DNA of 64,000 bases from Petrosia ficiformis. Lineage: Eukaryota; Porifera; Demospongiae; Haplosclerida; Petrosiidae. A program made the translations under genes and the position numbers. The DNA lies in assembly GCA_947044365.1 (NCBI GenBank), contig OX345636.1:26215466-26279465 (forward strand). Direction: 5' to 3'. The notes under the pieces are model-generated. The model ran no database searches. It saw only the letters and a list, made by a program, of their open reading frames with translations, and had not been told where the DNA came from. Positions 1-10,792 of this stretch are shown in pieces; the first letter of the stretch is position 1, and each line of letters opens with the position of its first letter.

Positions 1-111
1 CCAGATTCATGAAAGAATCTATTTTTTTTTCTTCTTCCTCATCTATCTGTCGATGTTCAATAAGAACTTCTTGGCGGTCTTCACTTCGTAATAAATGTTG
101 AGATGTTGATT
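1..111 (-). CDS. Possible internal exon of an unknown gene, cut by the window edge
   Basis: Read on the minus strand, a splice acceptor (TGTTCCAG) is followed by an open frame to the window edge with no stop. The peptide is charged and ends in an acidic-basic stretch (DEEEEKKIDSFMNL). No family is recognised. The acceptor and the low-complexity acidic run are the only support, so this could be chance. Confidence 0.3.
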
Positions 112-449
112 CTGGAACAGTTTAATTGTCATCACAGTGTAAGATGAGTCTACGTTGTTGCTAACGAGTACCGTGTTTGTTCCGTGTAATTGTTTGTGTC
201 ATTTTCTCCGTGGACTACTGGCGCCTCCAAGCGCTTTGAACGCTCTAGAAAGAGAAAGGAAGCAGCGAGAACCTTGCAAAGTGTCGCAAATGAAAGACCA
301 GTAATCTTACTTCAACTATTTAAGGATAACTGAAATTCGACAAAGGTTAGCCGTAATATATATTTTCACTCATATTTGAAAATTAATAATTGCGACAGAA
401 GCCCTATTTTCTCACATCCGGTCACATATATATTATTATAATATGTATA
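112..449. other. No gene; fragment of a repeat terminus
   Basis: Nothing convincing is coded here. The sequence near 400-432 (a CTATTTTCTCACA run, then CGGTCACATATATAT) resembles the terminus of the miniature elements at 15.45, 16.6 and 27-30 kb, so an old copy of that family probably abuts the pogo element. Confidence 0.4.
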
Positions 450-872
450 TATAGTAAGGTCACGTAATTTCGGACGCTTTTTGCAATACCGTCTACAAGA
501 ATTAATATTCACTCTGTATTAGAAGTTTTTTAAAATTATTTGTTCATTATTTGGTACCTGCACAATCAGTAAAGTCCGCTCTTCCTATTAGTATGAAAAA
601 TGAGAAGTACGAACTTGCGTTCAAGTTATAGGTGGCGATAAAGAAGACCTGTCAAAAGCACCTAAAACCAGACTAGGTGCTGTAATCTCAGACGTTCGTG
701 CACGGTGACTTTTACGGAAGAATACTATTTATGCACGGAACACGTGGCAATAGAGGAGAGCAACATGTGAGTTTCTTTAGTGTTTTTCTTTCTATGAAAG
801 TGTTATAAATGTGTATATAATAATAATAATAATAGATATATATATATAGATTTGAATTTACATACGTGTGGA

Positions 873-2939
873 TTATTTCCACAAGTCACAGATGTAGGTG
901 TAACTCGACAAGTCCTGCGATGTTTTGTCAGCCAGTCCCACACAATGTGAGTGAAACCATCCATCACACACACTGCAATCTAGCCACAATTCCTCTTCTT
1001 CTGTTTCCTGTTTCCATCCCTCTGTGCATACTCCACAAATTTCAACATCGTCATTAGTAATTTTTATCTTCTTTTCTCTGCTACTCTTTCGTGTCGTACT
1101 TTCCTGATTTTTCCTTTTTCGATTTTTTTTAACTTCTTGCTCTCTCTTTTTCTCCTCTTGTTTCTCTAATCGTAATCTTCTTTTTTCTACCTTTTCATCT
1201 TCCTTTCTTTTCTTTTCATCTATATATTCTTTCTGTCTTTGTAGGGCTTCGTTGGCTGTTAGTGATTCTCCAAATGAAGCAACTCGTCGACCTCTTCCTG
1301 CTCTGTTGATTGGTGATTTTGATTTTAGAAATTCTAAAAAGAAATCTCTTAGACCTGGATTTGAAGTTAGTGAGCTTGTAGCTTTGGATGTTGAGGGTTG
1401 GGTTGTTATGGTTGGATGAGTTAGTAAAGTAGGTGTGGTTGGACTGATTGATGTAGGTGGAGTCGAGATGGTTTGACAACTGATCGAGGTTGAGATGGTT
1501 GGACAACTGATTGATGTAGGTGGGGTTGAGATGGTTGGACAACTGATTGATGTAGGTGGGGTTGAGATGGTTTGACAACTGATCGAGGTTGAGATGGTTG
1601 GACAACTGATTGATGTAGGTGGGGTTGAGATGGTCGGACAACTGATTGATGTAGGTGGGGTTGAGATGGTCGGACAACTGATTGATGTAGGTGGGGTTGA
1701 GATGATCGGACAATCGATCGATGTAGGTGGTATTGAGTTAATTTGATGAGTGGTCAAGGTAGATGAGGTTGAAATGATTTGACAAGTGGATGGGGTTGTG
1801 TGATCGATCGATGTCGGTGGGGTTGAGATGATGGTTTGATGAGTGGTCAAAGTAGATGGGGTTGTACATCCAATCAATGTAGGTTGTGTTGAGATGGTTG
1901 GAGGAATGATTGTAGTAGGTATAGGTGAGGTTGGGCAAATGGAATTAGGTATGTATGATATGATGTTTTCTTCCAGGATGTCACTTAGGTCATTTCCCAG
2001 TATATCAATCAAGGATGATGCCATATCATCAACATCATCAACATTATCAACATTATCCAAGTCATCAACAGTTGTGTCAGTGGTTAATGGATGTGATGGT
2101 GCAAGCGAAGTAATAGGGATCACATCCCTTGAAAAAGGAATGATGCCTGTTTTCTTGAAGCCATTGATGGCAGTAGTTGGTTTGAAGGTTTTCCAGGTTT
2201 TAGCAATTAAAGTTGGAAAGTCCCTTTTTGTGATATAGCGTCTCTGTGATAAAAAGAGGTTATGGGCTTCTTTATCATAAGCCTCTTTAAGCGGTTTAAA
2301 AACTGAAACGTCTAATGGCTGTAGTAGGTGAGTTGAGTGAGCTGGTAGTTTTGCAATTTCGATATTATTTTCTACAGCTAACTTGAGAACTTCGTACTGG
2401 ATATGACTTTTGTGCCCATCTATGATTAATAGTACTGGTCTTTCATCTGGTAATGAAGGAATAAATAGATTTTTCATCCAGTCTAAAAATTTTATTTCAG
2501 TCATCCAGCCTCTATCGGAAACAGCGAATCTCGTTCCTATTGGACCACCCTGAGTATTGTCAAACATCAGTCGTTGGCCGGTATACAATACGTATGGAGG
2601 CAGTAGCTTACCATCTCCAGATATGCATCCTTGCACAGTTATATTCTCTTTACCTGTCCCTCCAACAACATATTGAGGTGCTTTTGCTCCCTTTCTAGCA
2701 ATGATTTTTTGGGGTCTCCCACACAGGCAGAAACTAGTCTCGTCTGCATTAAAAATTCGCTCTGGATGATCTTCCAGACCTGTTTTTTCTAACAGGGGTT
2801 TTAAAATTGAAAAAAACCAATGATCAATTACATCGGGTGAGCCTGCCTTTGCCCTTGCAATTTGCAGTGATTGAGGCTTCCTCATAGCAATTTGTGGGTT
2901 TCTTTTCAAAAACCCACTCCACCATCTCCTTCCTGGCAC
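873..2939 (-). CDS. pogo-type transposase, DDE domain with C-terminal PHD-like finger
   Basis: 688 residues counted from a GTG; the frame is open back to a stop at 2975. It would cut and paste the host element in the nucleus. The DDE_1 fold shows three catalytic aspartates: D66 in NADETSF, D174 in IIDGHKSH and D210 in LLQPLDVSVF, a spacing normal for pogo. Residues about 300-560 are Ser/Thr/Pro-rich and include a 12-residue coding minisatellite. A basic stretch follows (about 590-640, rich in K/R/E). The C-terminus is a PHD-like zinc finger (CGVC, CSVC, HSHC), but the last cysteine pair is incomplete, since the chain ends YICDLWK. The psq DNA-binding half is a separate ORF at 2969-3253, one frame off. 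All three catalytic residues survive, so decay is slight. Confidence 0.9.
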   Translation of the reverse strand: MPGRRWWSGFLKRNPQIAMRKPQSLQIARAKAGSPDVIDHWFFSILKPLLEKTGLEDHPERIFNADETSFCLCGRPQKIIARKGAKAPQYVVGGTGKENITVQGCISGDGKLLPPYVLYTGQRLMFDNTQGGPIGTRFAVSDRGWMTEIKFLDWMKNLFIPSLPDERPVLLIIDGHKSHIQYEVLKLAVENNIEIAKLPAHSTHLLQPLDVSVFKPLKEAYDKEAHNLFLSQRRYITKRDFPTLIAKTWKTFKPTTAINGFKKTGIIPFSRDVIPITSLAPSHPLTTDTTVDDLDNVDNVDDVDDMASSLIDILGNDLSDILEENIISYIPNSICPTSPIPTTIIPPTISTQPTLIGCTTPSTLTTHQTIISTPPTSIDHTTPSTCQIISTSSTLTTHQINSIPPTSIDCPIISTPPTSISCPTISTPPTSISCPTISTPPTSISCPTISTSISCQTISTPPTSISCPTISTPPTSISCPTISTSISCQTISTPPTSISPTTPTLLTHPTITTQPSTSKATSSLTSNPGLRDFFLEFLKSKSPINRAGRGRRVASFGESLTANEALQRQKEYIDEKKRKEDEKVEKRRLRLEKQEEKKREQEVKKNRKRKNQESTTRKSSREKKIKITNDDVEICGVCTEGWKQETEEEELWLDCSVCDGWFHSHCVGLADKTSQDLSSYTYICDLWK
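1440..1735 (-). repeat. Coding minisatellite, about 36-bp unit, in the pogo transposase
   Basis: About eight imperfect copies of a unit containing GTTGAGATGGTTGGACAACT. On the minus strand they encode repeats of the type PTISTPPTSISC. Some units are shortened by 15 bp (SISCQTIST), always by a multiple of three, so the transposase frame stays open. The ORFs seen on other frames here are repeat shadows. Confidence 0.9.
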
Positions 2940-2968
2940 ACCATTTGGGAAGATACTGGCTTTTTTTT

Positions 2969-3253
2969 TTATTTACAGTAGTCTGCTACTATACTGATTA
3001 CTTCTTTCTTCCCAATCCCATACCCCCACTCTGAAAATATAATGCACGCTTCTACAATTTCATTTTCTTCTGCTACAGACAATCTAATCGGCCTTCCTAC
3101 ATTTCCACTCATCACCTTATTTGTTAATCTGTCATTCAAGGTTTGCCTAGGTATTTTATATATCTTTGCTGCTCTATATTGTGTCATTTTCCCGGATTGT
3201 ACCTCATCAATAGCAGCCTTCATTTCTTCTTCGGTCCATCTCTTAGATGCCAT
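2969..3253 (-). CDS. pogo-type transposase, N-terminal psq helix-turn-helix half
   Basis: 94 residues from ATG, beginning MASKRWTEEEMKAAIDEV. The segment GKMTQYRAAKIYKIPRQTL is a pipsqueak-type helix-turn-helix, the family's DNA-binding module. It is followed by VGRPIRLSVAEENEIVEA, the usual start of the second (CENP-B-like) binding domain. It ends at TAA (2971-2969) inside an A-rich run (10 consecutive A on the coding strand, 2970-2961). The DDE half continues one frame away. In intact relatives these two parts form one protein, so this is a frameshift within a homopolymer. A real mutation, length polymorphism or assembly error are all possible. Confidence 0.88.
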   Translation of the reverse strand: MASKRWTEEEMKAAIDEVQSGKMTQYRAAKIYKIPRQTLNDRLTNKVMSGNVGRPIRLSVAEENEIVEACIIFSEWGYGIGKKEVISIVADYCK

Positions 3254-3654
3254 CTTGTTTCACTTTCTATGTATATCTATATATAATTATATATTATAAT
3301 GTATTTGGAGATTGTTTTCACACTGATAATAAGTAAAAAAAAATTACAACAAGGTAATTTAATTATATAATTTACTTACCTATCTCTTTGCCAGCAAAGT
3401 TAACCGTTAGCGACTGTTTTGTTTTTGAGCGCGGGATTGGAGTAACCCCCTCATATAATACATCATCTTGTAGCCAAAAGACCCTATTTTCATGTAATCT
3501 GGGTCTTGGATTGTTCAAACGAAAGGTTCTGGAGTTACGAGGTAATGTGTGGGAGTGTTTGTGGCACGTAAATCCGGACGCTTTTTGAATTTAATGTATA
3601 ATAGTATACATGTCTGGGATTACGTGACGTCTGGAATTACGTGATCTTACTATA

Positions 3655-5150
3655 TAGCATAAATATGAAAATGAATTTAAAATGTTTTAAAGTATATATA
3701 CTTACGAAAGAAATTGATCTCTCAATTTGTTCAATTTTATTTAATATTTCTTGAGCATTATTTCTTCCTTGCAAATTTTTTCATTATCCATTATTAATCG
3801 AATAAATGTTATCAAGTAATGCATAACTAACTAAAATAAACCAAACCTATAAACCAAATGTTGCGTCTATGACTTTGTAATTTTTAACTGTCACAAAAGT
3901 GAGTAATAATTTATCAATAAGAATTGTTGTTCTAAGAGAAAGACGTGAATTACAAAGTTAAGAACATAGACAACATAAAAGAATATTAAATAGAGATAGA
4001 CAAAAACGAGGGCGTAACAAAATAAAAACTGACAACCAGCATTTTTCACTTTCCTCATTAGCCTTATTCATAGAATTTAGCATTTTAAAAAGTAATTAGT
4101 GTTTAAAATTCATTTTGGTTTTTGCAGTATAGAAACCACAAGGGATATAAACATTGTTATAGAACTACCCCCACTCAACATTAAAGACTGAGCTGGCATG
4201 CAGTGTTGATACTTAGTAGACAATGGGAATCATACTATGCTTGGTTTCATAGGTTGATGAAGAATGAAGTCTAACTGAAACATTTACAAAGCCATGAAGC
4301 ATTTATTCATTCATCTTCGATAATCAAGTATGCTGAAGCTTGTCAATCTAAATCAAAGGACTTAAAGAATGCACTGAGATCTGGCGTAGAAGATGAAGGT
4401 TAGTATGGCTAATAATTTTCAAGGCATTTCGTAATGATTTGCAAACACAGATAAAGTGCTCATAGTTAGTTGAGTTCATATTCGTTATAAAAACATGAAA
4501 GTAATCATCATTAGGGTTTAGGGTCAAGGGGGCTGTGTTAGGGTTTAGGGACAAAACATCTTCTGTGACTGACAATACCTCACTCAAAACTAATAGTTGT
4601 TTTCCTAACTGAAAAAGGTGAGAAAATAAAAATTGCAATGACATCGCAGACATCGCTTGACAACATCAAAAAGTGTAGGATATGTTAGTGGGTTCTAGAA
4701 AGCATGGCTTAATATGATGTCAGAACAGTTCACCGTAAATACAGGTGAAGCACAGAGCAGAGTGAGAGAAAAAATAAATGTGAAGAATACTGTGTGTGTG
4801 ATAATGTCAGACTTACCAGATGAACCCTCAATGTTGTAGTCACAAACACATTTTCCATTGCATAAGGAGAGACGATATACACCTCATACCTTGTGAATAG
4901 CTGATCAAAAGCTTTAAGTTGCTGGAACTATACGACAACAGTACCTTCAGTCGCAGGAGAATAAAGATGGGCATTGTCACATGCGTAGCACTGCCAGCAG
5001 AAATTTGAATTCTGAGAAAAGATAATATCATCAAGCAATAATAGGTGTCTACTGATGGACAAAAACAGTGCAGAAAATACGTTGAAGCCATTCTTGACAG
5101 CTTGACACAAAACGGAAGAACCCCTCCACACAACAGGAAACATGGACACA
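3655..5150. other. Gene-poor stretch with telomere-like repeats
   Basis: AT-rich and without a supported gene. At 4511-4556 there are four TTTAGGG/TTAGGG-like units in two pairs (TTAGGGTTTAGGGTCAAGG and GTGTTAGGGTTTAGGGACAA), reminiscent of an interstitial telomeric motif. The short ORFs have no recognisable domain. Confidence 0.5.
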
Positions 5151-5333
5151 ACTGGTACTGATATTGAGCAGGCTAACATCCTAGAAATTCAAGGCCAATT
5201 CGCTTCAGGAAGACCAAAGCCTTGCAGTTGAATTCATTCCAAAGCCTTGCAGTTGAATTCATTTTGGACTCAGAGACTGTCACACATTCGTCTCCCATCC
5301 AAAAACATCCACCTGCACCACACATTGTGATCT

Positions 5334-6376
5334 GTGATCAGCGAAGATGACGGAAGTCACACTGCGTTTAATGATGAAGAAGTAGTCCCTTGGTTTTCTG
5401 ATGTATGTAGAATCTCCAATTACACAAGCATCTACAAAAAGCAGCATGAAATTGATGGAATGGAAATTTTTTATGCAGCTCCTTTCAATCACGAGAGGAA
5501 AGAAAAGGCTCTTAGTAGTATAACGTTAAACAAAACCAAAGAACTGTTACTCTGTGAGATTTGAATTTCTTTAGAATTTTTGAAGCCTGTTGCATAACCC
5601 CACATTAATATCCTTCTTTCTCTATTCCTTTCCAAAGATTGTTTTGAGTACTGCAGAAGAACAGAGGAAACTTTACAACTTGGCCTCGTTCTGGACAAAG
5701 CCTTGCAAGACAAATTCCTGCTATTCATGAGAGAGGAAAAAAAACTCCACTCCAGGAACACTGTGTTGTTACTGTCAGGCACTCGTACAGGCAGTAAAAT
5801 ATCTCGACAAAGATGAGAAAACAACACAGTTACAAAATCTCCACAGTTGCATCAGTGTCTTCCTGGAAGGAACTAAAATAAAAGCCAAAGGATGTTGGCT
5901 ATTGTGGTAAGTTTTTTTAGTCTGACAATCAGACCTCTGACGGGGCAATTCAGATACATGTATTGTTATACAGTCATTCTGTTTTCATGTAGGAAGGAAG
6001 TTTTGGACGTCCTCGCACAGTTGAACAATGACTACGACTCATCCACTGATTGGGAGAGGATGAAACTTTGCCAAGCACTTCTTGTTGTGTTAGTACTAGT
6101 ACAAGGTCATTCCTCCAGGACGTGGAAAGGAATACAGGGAATTGCACTTCAAAATTGAAGGAAGAGGAAAATAACGGGACCTTACGAAAGCAGATCGTAC
6201 AAAAACATTATGCACTTTTCACCTTATGAGAGGGAGGCCATAATGTACGTTACCGATCACTCAACTAGACCACAAATGATCTCTTGTCCTGATGACAGCT
6301 ACTTCATGAACATCCTGTCAGACTACCTCTTATGTTATCGCAACAAGATACCAAACAGTCGAAATCAACCATTCTC
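5334..6376 (+). pseudogene. Decayed coding remnant, 5' part
   Basis: Open segments in all three plus-strand frames follow each other with composition like real protein: DGSHTAFNDEEVVPWFSD near 5344, then EYCRRTEETLQLGLVLDKAL near 5650, ALVQAVKYLDKDEKTTQL near 5773, and KEVLDVLAQLNNDYDSSTDW at 5997. At 6182-6371 comes an open run with SPYEREAIMYVTDHSTRPQM. No family is recognised. The frame changes and the shared strand suggest one old gene or element ORF that also includes the pieces downstream to 8.94 kb. Confidence 0.4.
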
Positions 6377-6501
6377 TTTCTGGTGAGTTCCATGCACGCA
6401 TCAAAAAACATGCACGTACATGTGTGTCGGTCAACTATTTGTCTGATTTGTCGTGACTGACACTCTCTCTAAACATTCTGGACGATATCAGCAGTATATC
6501 T

Positions 6502-6924
6502 ATGATAAGAGGAATACATGATGTTACATCTATGGCTGGTGGTGGACGACATAGTGCTTGCTGGACTTGTTTTGAAGCAAAGTGGACACATGGTTTCACT
6601 CTTTCGTTCCAAAGAAATTCTTCAAAAGCTGAGTGGATGTCAGTGAGAACCAACAAGCTAATGTCGTCATTCCAGGAGAAAGTGTTGCCATGCTGGCCAG
6701 TGATTGAGATAAACGCCACAACTAAAACCGCATTATTAAACAAATTAGTGGAGACGTTTCCTGGATACTGTTGTCTCAAGATTGGTTCAAAAAGGTGGGA
6801 AGAAAAACTCTCTTGTTTGATTACAGGTATTGACGTTGTGTACTCACGTGAGCACAGGGCATATGAACTCAGGACTCCTGGACGATATCACCCAATTACA
6901 AATACTCCAGTGAACCTGCATTAA
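6502..6924 (+). pseudogene. Decayed coding remnant, middle part
   Basis: 140 codons open, containing GGRHSACWTCFEAKWTHGF and EINATTKTALLNKLVETFPG. It may be an exon or a frame-intact patch of the same dead gene as its neighbours. No domain is recognised. After it, 6925-7110 is simple AT-rich DNA. Confidence 0.35.
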
Positions 6925-7114
6925 ATGTAACATATATTAATGCTAAATAATTATTTTAATCTTGGTTTTCATATCATTATTATAACTATGATCACAATAA
7001 TGACAATTAAAATATAAAATGTTATATATTATATATATAATTGTCATCACTATAACAATTATTTTATTATCGTAATTATTATATAAGTTATATAATTATG
7101 CATACAACATTATT

Positions 7115-8280
7115 ACTTACAAGACAATTCAGACAACTCGTGATGCTGCATCTCTCATCTACACTGAGTCTAAATTTCACTCAGTGCATGTTGTAGGGTT
7201 TCCCCTACAGACAACGCAGACAGAACTCCTGGATGAAGCTGAATGTAGCATAGAGCATGTGATGTGTTAAATTCTAGGCCCAACATACTTTTTCTATGAC
7301 ATGGAAACGAGCATGGAGAGGAGCTTCAAGCGTGTTATTGAAGGTAAATGTATATATAAATTATATATAAAACGGTTACTTATAATACAGAATGACAATT
7401 ATAGATAATTATCGTAGCTAAGTAAAATTGTATATCTCATGTCACAATCCATCATTCAATTTTCATTTGTCATTCGTTCTTTTCCCCAGAATATCCACAA
7501 CGGATACCTCTGTCCCATGCTGAAGCATAGATGGGACCAAACTGGTGTACTCCGGTACTGCACCAAAGAGACATGCCAGTATGGTAATGTAGCCATGTGT
7601 GTGGCATTAATGAAGTACAAAAACACTAGGAAGTCTTCGCTTCATGAATGTCTATTGTGTCCTCCCACCACCAAGCTTGCCAAAGGTGTTTGTGGTAGTA
7701 GTCCAGCTAGTGCCATTGTAAAAGATCTGGTAGATCTGTGCAGGCTTGGCACACAGAGTGACCGAATGTACCTGTGTCTTGATATGGAGTTTGTAATAGA
7801 TGGTGGAAATGATGCTCTCATTGCCATCTGGGGACTCTGGGTTTATTGTGACAGACAAATTTGCAGATCTACAAAAGTATAGCCAATATGGCAGTACAGT
7901 GTGTTTCACAAATGATGTTTTTGAAATGTGGATTCCCTTTCGTGAAGCATATCATGATGCTGTTGAAATATCCCATAAATTTGTGGTGTCACAGCATGCT
8001 TCACGTAGGTACCCAATTAGTCATGACCTCAGCAGCGTAGGACACTGGAGTGCAATGGCTACACTCTACTCAGCTAAAAAGGTGGACGACAAAAGTATTC
8101 ATCTACCTGCTGGTCGTCTGATTTTTACCATATTTGTCCAAGGAGAGAATGATCTGTGGGAGCCTTTAGCCTTGCAGGTTATCAGAAATCGTGTCCTTGA
8201 CAGAAGGACGCAAGGAAGCAGCAAGTGAGTACAAAGATGCTGAGGTGTTTGCAGAAAAAAATGGGAAAGGCTTTTAATAT
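7115..8280 (+). pseudogene. Decayed coding remnant, third part, with frameshifts
   Basis: Three linked pieces. 7115-7344 reads TTRDAASLIYTESKFHSVHV and, after an in-frame stop, ILGPTYFFYDMETSMERSF; it ends at a possible donor (GAAG/GTAAAT). 7490-7800 holds a cysteine-rich segment (CTKETCQYGNVAMC ... CLLCPPTT). 7800-8225 continues in another frame with DVFEMWIPFREAYHDAVEIS and SSVGHWSAMATLYSAKKVDD. The reading then passes into EGRKEAASEYKDAEVFAEK (8201 on), which is in frame with the SET-like piece apart from one stop at about 8275. The family is not recognised. Confidence 0.45.
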
Positions 8281-8937
8281 AATGGCATTCCAAAACACCT
8301 CCTTGAGTTTACTGATGAGCCTATAAATGACAAGGGAGAAACAGAAATGTGTACGTTTACCCGATGCCCAAAAGCTAATCATGCTACAAAATGTAGTTTT
8401 GCTGACTGTATGCCATGGAAACTTCGTAATTTACATTTGGATTTTAATCGGAAAGAACTGATCGTCTGTGATAAAAACCAGCAATTGCATGTGACTAGCT
8501 CTAAAGCGAACATTCACCAGTCCATGGTGTTTGTGGGTGAAAGAACCATTCCTCATGCAGGATGTGGTCTTTTTTTAAGACCACACAGTACTGAAATGTA
8601 CTTCAGAGCTGGTGATACTCTCTGCTTGTATAGATATTTCCAATCAAGATTACGTAATAGATGTAGGTGACTCAAGGTTTGCAGATGCAAGCAGAATTTT
8701 GGTTGGTTTGTTAAGGTGGTTCACTTGAAGGGCTTAAAAAGGTTAGCAGCCAACTTTGCCCTGTGACATTTTCGACTCGATTTTGCTGAGAAAGTTGTTG
8801 AAAGTTTGCAGTGTTGTGTTTTCAAAGAAGAGAAATACAGTTAGCATAAATGTGAAGGACGAAGTCCTCCGCTGTAACACTAACAACACTGCAAAAGAGC
8901 TTTTTGTTAACTATGGTCTGCTTAGTTACTGGATGAA
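8281..8937 (+). pseudogene. SET-like domain remnant (C-terminal end of the decayed gene)
   Basis: After a short Cys/His-rich lead (CTFTRCPKANHATKC) the frame reads VGERTIPHAGCGLFLRPHS, matching the opening of a SET methyltransferase domain (I-x-x-x-G-x-G-L-F), then FRAGDTLCLY. A frameshift near 8633 leads to NQDYVIDVGDSRFADASRI. At about 8899-8934 another frame reads AKELFVNYGLLSYW, which fits the end of a SET domain (E-L-x-x-x-Y-G-x-x-Y-W). The central segment carrying the usual RFxNH motif is not clear. At least two frame changes make this a pseudogene. SET proteins transfer methyl groups to lysine; no activity is expected here. Confidence 0.5.
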
Positions 8938-8939
8938 AT

Positions 8940-9800
8940 ATATATCACAGAGAGTGACAGTGCTTCAATAGATCAGTAGAGTAAACGAATTGTCCCAGCT
9001 TGTGAGATTCAATGTTGCCACTAATAAACGTAGTGGTGATTTGGACCTTAACCACGCTTATAGTGATGCTCAGTGTTCTCCGTGTTGATACATGTTTAAG
9101 GTGTCTGCCCTGTGCAATGTACATGAATTCACTCCCAGACCAATTCATACTGGGAAGCATGGTATTGTGCATACCTGTTTCCCGCTTTCAATTTCTTTCC
9201 AAACTGGAAACATGATACCTCTCCCATCTGGTCAGTGGTTCCTCACTTTTTTGGCCTACGTAAGGGATGCCTCCTTGTGGTGTAGGCTGGTAACTTCTAC
9301 TTGTAATGTAAAAGGCTAAAGGTCCCTTGAAGATTTCTAAAAGAAACATAGCACTAATACTTAGACTATAATGGACTTCAAAGTACTTCGATGTACTTAT
9401 AGGATTTAAGTACCAAAGTACTTGGCCCATGCCTGGATATAACCCCATAACTATCTATATATTATTACTAGGGAGATATCCTATACAAAATGAATGATAA
9501 ATTGAACTTGCCATAGCATGCACATATTAGGAAGGTAAGCAAACAAATCTTGTTCTGAAATAGTCTCAAGCATAAAAAGAATGTGACATAAGGTATAGAG
9601 TATTTCTTTATGGAATCTGTAGGAATACATGTAGTTAATAATTAGACTATACAGATAGACATAAGCACTTATGGTGTCTTAAATGCCCTATTGTGAATTA
9701 GCCCTAACTCTACCTAGATAGCTAATTTAGTTGCCTCCTATTCAAAATTACTGAATATTGAGAGTTGAAAATGTAAGTTGCATTATCATTATCTCTTTCT
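8940..9800. other. No supported gene
   Basis: Contains short open frames without recognisable domains and a repeat-like stretch near 9360-9430 (AAGTACTT words in both orientations). The remainder is AT-rich spacer. Confidence 0.4.
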
Positions 9801-9811
9801 TATTCATGCAG

Positions 9812-9928
9812 ATTGTATAGATAAAGATGATGATGACCTTGGAATTATTATCCTGTTCAATTCAGATACAGACATACACAACTGCCTGGGATATCCAGCT
9901 GTTGCTGCCATTCAAAACCTACAACAAG
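9812..9928 (+). CDS. Probable exon, unknown protein
   Basis: 117 nt between a good acceptor (TTCATGCAG) and a good donor (AAG/GTATGA). The phase-consistent frame reads DCIDKDDDDLGIIILFNSD and continues GYPAVAAIQNLQQ. It may belong to the same plus-strand gene as the exon at 10793, but the intervening 860 bp show no further exon. No family recognised. Confidence 0.4.
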
Positions 9929-10792
9929 GTATGAAGGAAAAGTTTATTTGCTTCATTATTATTAACCCTTGCCAGTGTACTCAGAATGGAGGGTTACTGT
10001 TGTTAAGTTTTCTGTCTGTGTGTGTCTTTTAGGACAAACTAACACCATTAGGAGGTAGAATGAGCTACTAGTAGACTTCAAATTATATACAGATCAAACA
10101 AAGGTTCTAAAACCTTTTGGTTACAAAGTTATGGCAGTGTATTATTTTAACTCACAACTGCCATTTCTTGATCTTCAGAAATTTGTGATAGAAACAACTA
10201 GATGTACATAGATGGAAACACAACTCTTGTTTGAAGGCTATCGCCAATAAATCAGAGCCTGAAATTCAAGTACAATTCATGTAGTAGTTGCTACTCGAGA
10301 ACTAGCTCTAAGCATCTGCCATGATAGTCAGTTTCTAGCTCCACCTAAGTAATTTCGTGCACACCACAAAAATTTAGTAATTGTAGAGTTGTAACCAAAT
10401 CACAGAAGAACTGCAGGGGACTACAATAATAATCATTTGTTTGTATTGTCTGATTTTTATAATTTCTGTGTAAGTAGTTCATGCTCATGTGCATTATACA
10501 ATCAGGTAACTAGTGTATCCAAATTGTGATTGGATCTATACTAGAGCTGGCCGGTGTACCAGTATTTAGTTGTATTTTGTTGTAAATTCTATAGCCCAAC
10601 AACTTACATGGGATTCTGAGCATGTGAATAAAACTGCACCCTCATATTTTTATTACTGAATAATTATGCCTAACACATACAAAGCTCTGTAGTCTGTTGC
10701 AGTTCAGTTTATATTACAGCTGAAAAAATTAATTGATGAGTTGGCAATCAAGTGGTTTACTAACACTATTGCTGTTACTTCTATACATGTAG
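9929..10792. other. Spacer between exon-like pieces
   Basis: AT-rich, no open frame with protein-like composition and no repeat recognised. Possibly a long intron. Confidence 0.35.

Larger units (their letters stand above)
450..3654 (-). mobile_element. pogo/Tigger-type DNA transposon, nearly complete
   Basis: The two ends form an inverted repeat. The left end reads TAGTAAGGTCACGTAATT and the right end, reverse-complemented, reads TAGTAAGATCACGTAATT. Both lie in a run of TA dinucleotides, which fits the TA target of the Tc1/mariner-pogo superfamily but leaves the exact edge uncertain by 2 bp. The right end carries the terminal motif twice in tandem (GGATTACGTGAC and GGAATTACGTGATC). A further motif, CCGGACGCTTTTT (3576-3588), recurs near the left end in direct orientation. 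These may be transposase-binding sites. The body holds a psq-type DNA-binding ORF and a DDE ORF on the minus strand, out of frame with each other at a poly-A run. Confidence 0.85.

Noticed and set aside
1216..1938. Open frames of repeated SDHLNPTYINQL-type peptides
   Set aside because: They are alternative-frame readings of the 36-bp coding minisatellite; the transposase frame explains the region.
4511..4556. True telomere or chromosome end
   Set aside because: Only four degenerate units flanked by ordinary sequence; at most an interstitial remnant.
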